Assembly: GCA_036563505.1 (NCBI GenBank)
Contig: DATCMH010000017.1
Location: 15,808 to 79,807 of the forward strand
DNA from: DATCMH01 sp036563505
Lineage (GTDB): Bacteria > Pseudomonadota > Alphaproteobacteria > Rhizobiales > Beijerinckiaceae
Reading direction: 5' to 3'
Length of the DNA stretch: 64,000 bases
Shown here: piece after piece, positions 62,845 through 64,000 of the stretch
Layout of the letters: each line of letters begins with the position of its first letter
Position numbering within the stretch: position 1 is the first letter of the stretch
Translations under genes and position numbers: made by a program
The notes under the pieces: model-generated
What the model was told of the DNA's origin: nothing
Databases searched by the model: none
Seen by the model: only the letters and a program-made list of their open reading frames with translations

Positions 62845-63064
62845 GAAGGCCATCCTCGTCTGTCGGGCCGCGGGCTCTTCGAAGGCCGGCAGCACCGCGG
62901 ATCGTGACGTCGTGCGGTGGGAGGCTGGGTGCTTCGGCCCCGAATCTGTCGAAAATGAGGGGGCGGCGCCCGAGGCGAGCGCCCCGTCCCTCGATCATCC
63001 AGTTAAGCGGCAGGCACGGTTAATGCCGGGTTACGGCAGCACAGGGCGCGCCTGCGACGGGCAA

Positions 63065-63100
63065 GAAAAAACCCTCCCGCGGCCAATGCCGGGGAGGGTT
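63065..63100 (-). terminator. Terminator between ybgC and tolQ
   Basis: AACCCTCCC (63070-63078) pairs with GGGAGGGTT (63092-63100). On the minus strand the stem is followed by TTTTTTCTTGC. It can end ybgC messages 120 bases after the stop codon and makes tolQ a separate or attenuated unit. The rest of the 62845-63223 gap shows nothing I recognise. Confidence 0.8.
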
Positions 63101-63212
63101 GAGAAGTTTCAACAGGGAGGAAGGCTCCCGTGTTTTGCCCCCACGAGCCCTTCGCCGACCGGTATCGGTGATTCGTGGCGCTGCCGTCAGGTAAGCGGGG
63201 GCTGGCTTACGG

Positions 63213-63227
63213 TTAACCCGTGATTAA
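63213..63227 (-). promoter_or_regulatory. CtrA-like TTAA-N7-TTAA overlapping the ybgC stop
   Basis: TTAA (63213-63216), seven bases, TTAA (63224-63227) matches the CtrA consensus. It overlaps the ybgC stop codon and lies about 370 bases upstream of tolQ. A chance match is quite possible. Confidence 0.35.
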
Positions 63228-63673
63228 CCAAGGGTTTGGTCGGGCGCGAGCACCCGGCGCAAGGCGTCGGGGATGCGCGCCGCCCTCCCCTGCCGGACGC
63301 AGGCCACCGTGACCTCCGCGCTCACCAACACCGCGTCGCCGCGCCGAACCTCCTGGTGGAGGGTCAGCGTCGCGCCCCGCAGCGCGGCGAGCCGCGTCGC
63401 GACGGTGAGAGCGTCGTCCATCCGCGCCGCGCCCGCGAAGTCGAGGGTCATGCGGCGCACCACGAAGGCGATCCCCGCCCCGTCGGCGATGAGCTCCGAT
63501 TGGTGCGCCCCCCGCGCCCGCAGCATCTCGGTGCGTCCCCGCTCCATGAAGCGCACGTAAGCGGCGTGATAGGCGATGCCGCCGAAATCCGTGTCCTCGG
63601 CGTAGACGCGCACGGGAAAGCGATGCTCCGGGCCGACGAAGGCGCCGGAGGTGGGATGGAGATCGTCGCTCAT
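63224..63673 (-). CDS. ybgC: Acyl-CoA thioesterase YbgC
   Basis: A 149-residue hotdog-fold thioesterase. The catalytic aspartate lies in YAEDTDFGGIAYHAAYVRFM (about residues 24-43). It hydrolyses short or medium acyl-CoA or acyl-ACP and is a classic member of the tol-pal locus. The ATG at 63673 is chosen, because upstream codons enter a repeat-rich region. ruvB lies upstream across family A copy 3. Confidence 0.93.
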   Translation of the reverse strand: MSDDLHPTSGAFVGPEHRFPVRVYAEDTDFGGIAYHAAYVRFMERGRTEMLRARGAHQSELIADGAGIAFVVRRMTLDFAGAARMDDALTVATRLAALRGATLTLHQEVRRGDAVLVSAEVTVACVRQGRAARIPDALRRVLAPDQTLG

Positions 63674-63729
63674 GGGAGCGAGCGCGTCGCGGATTGGGGG
63701 GCCGGGGTCAAGCCCCGCATCCACCGCCG

Positions 63730-63843
63730 TCATTCCGGGGCGCCGCAGGCGAGCCCGGAACCCATGACTTGGCTGAATGCTGCTCGCGGCCGCTCACCCG
63801 GTCGTGGCTTCCGGACTCTCGGCTTCGCCGAGCCTCGGAATGA
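63730..63843. repeat. Palindromic repeat, family A copy 3
   Basis: A 114-bp element starting with TCATTCCGGGG and ending with CCTCGGAATGA (one change in the right end). The centre, GCTCACCCGGTCGTGG, is shared with copy 1. It fills the ruvB-ybgC gap. Confidence 0.85.
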
Positions 63844-63853
63844 CAGCGAACCC

Positions 63854-64000
63854 TCACCCCTCCTCGTCGCCCGCGGCGAACAGACCGAACTGCACCGCCG
63901 GATCGCGGTTCGGCTCGGGCAGGCCGAGGTGCCGGAAGGCGTGGGGGGTGAGTACGCGGCCCCGGGGGGTGCGCTGCACGAGGCCCTTGATGATGAGGTA
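63854..64000 (-). CDS. ruvB: Holliday junction helicase RuvB, C-terminal fragment
   Basis: The last 48 codons of a gene that runs off the right edge. IIKGLVQRTPRGRVLTPHAF followed by RHLGLPEP matches the winged-helix C-terminus of RuvB, which binds DNA at junctions. A short acidic tail, AAGDEEG, ends the protein. RuvB drives branch migration with RuvA. ruvB next to ybgC-tolQRAB is a common order. Confidence 0.92.
   Translation of the reverse strand, partial: YLIIKGLVQRTPRGRVLTPHAFRHLGLPEPNRDPAVQFGLFAAGDEEG

Overview
The window is a high-GC chromosomal segment from an alphaproteobacterium, most likely a member of the Hyphomicrobiales close to Methylobacteriaceae. Supporting signs are the order argH-lptM-lysA-DUF4175 protein with tlpA divergent, the twin-TM protein / cobalamin adenosyltransferase / rhomboid / etfBA / 3-hydroxybutyryl-CoA dehydrogenase block, the archaeal-like type of SerC, Omp25/31-like barrels, purS-purQ-purL, and the tol-pal-tilS-ftsH-glmM series. 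I see no prophage, insertion sequence, rRNA or CRISPR array. The place assignment rests on gene order and protein recognition, not on a database search.

Layout. 1-6270: a MoxR / DUF58 / BatA-DUF4159 / large membrane protein operon. 6368-8805: a TupA-like binding protein, a GNAT, a repeat-filled gap and a Nudix protein. 8852-11735: a minus-strand cluster of a photoactive-yellow-protein homologue, a PAS-GGDEF diguanylate cyclase and a short AMP-forming ligase. 11892-17778: a lipoprotein, purS, purQ, an opposed TadG-like gene, purL, bolA and a monothiol glutaredoxin. 17783-26818: a NodU-type carbamoyltransferase, tlpA, argH, lptM, lysA, a degenerate HWE-like protein and the DUF4175 protein. 27334-33696: the cobalamin/ETF/acyl-CoA block and an HNH protein. 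33669-42471: dsbB, a VTT membrane protein, a class III cyclase, tRNA-Leu(CAA), NDH-2, serA, serC with a structured leader, and the start of an RND pump. 42546-51417: the RND transporter, two outer-membrane barrels around a TAXI binding protein, a cation antiporter and glmM. 51610-64000: ftsH, tilS, cpoB, pal, a hybrid histidine kinase, tolB, tolA, tolR, tolQ, ybgC and the end of ruvB.

Most genes are housekeeping. The most interesting locus is the PYP / diguanylate cyclase / ligase cluster. It keeps the PYP chromophore cysteine and hydrogen-bonding residues and carries an active GGEEF domain with an inhibitory site. Beside it is a compact ligase that could activate a hydroxycinnamate, so it looks like a blue-light input to c-di-GMP.

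The second theme is intergenic repeats. A palindromic element with 11-bp inverted ends occurs three times, once translated in frame inside tilS. A composite element of about 350 bp, with 16-bp inverted ends on one module, occurs twice, and further partial copies lie elsewhere. A third theme is regulation: two barrel genes share an identically spaced TTAA triplet that matches the CtrA consensus, and serC has a leader with two mutually exclusive pairings.
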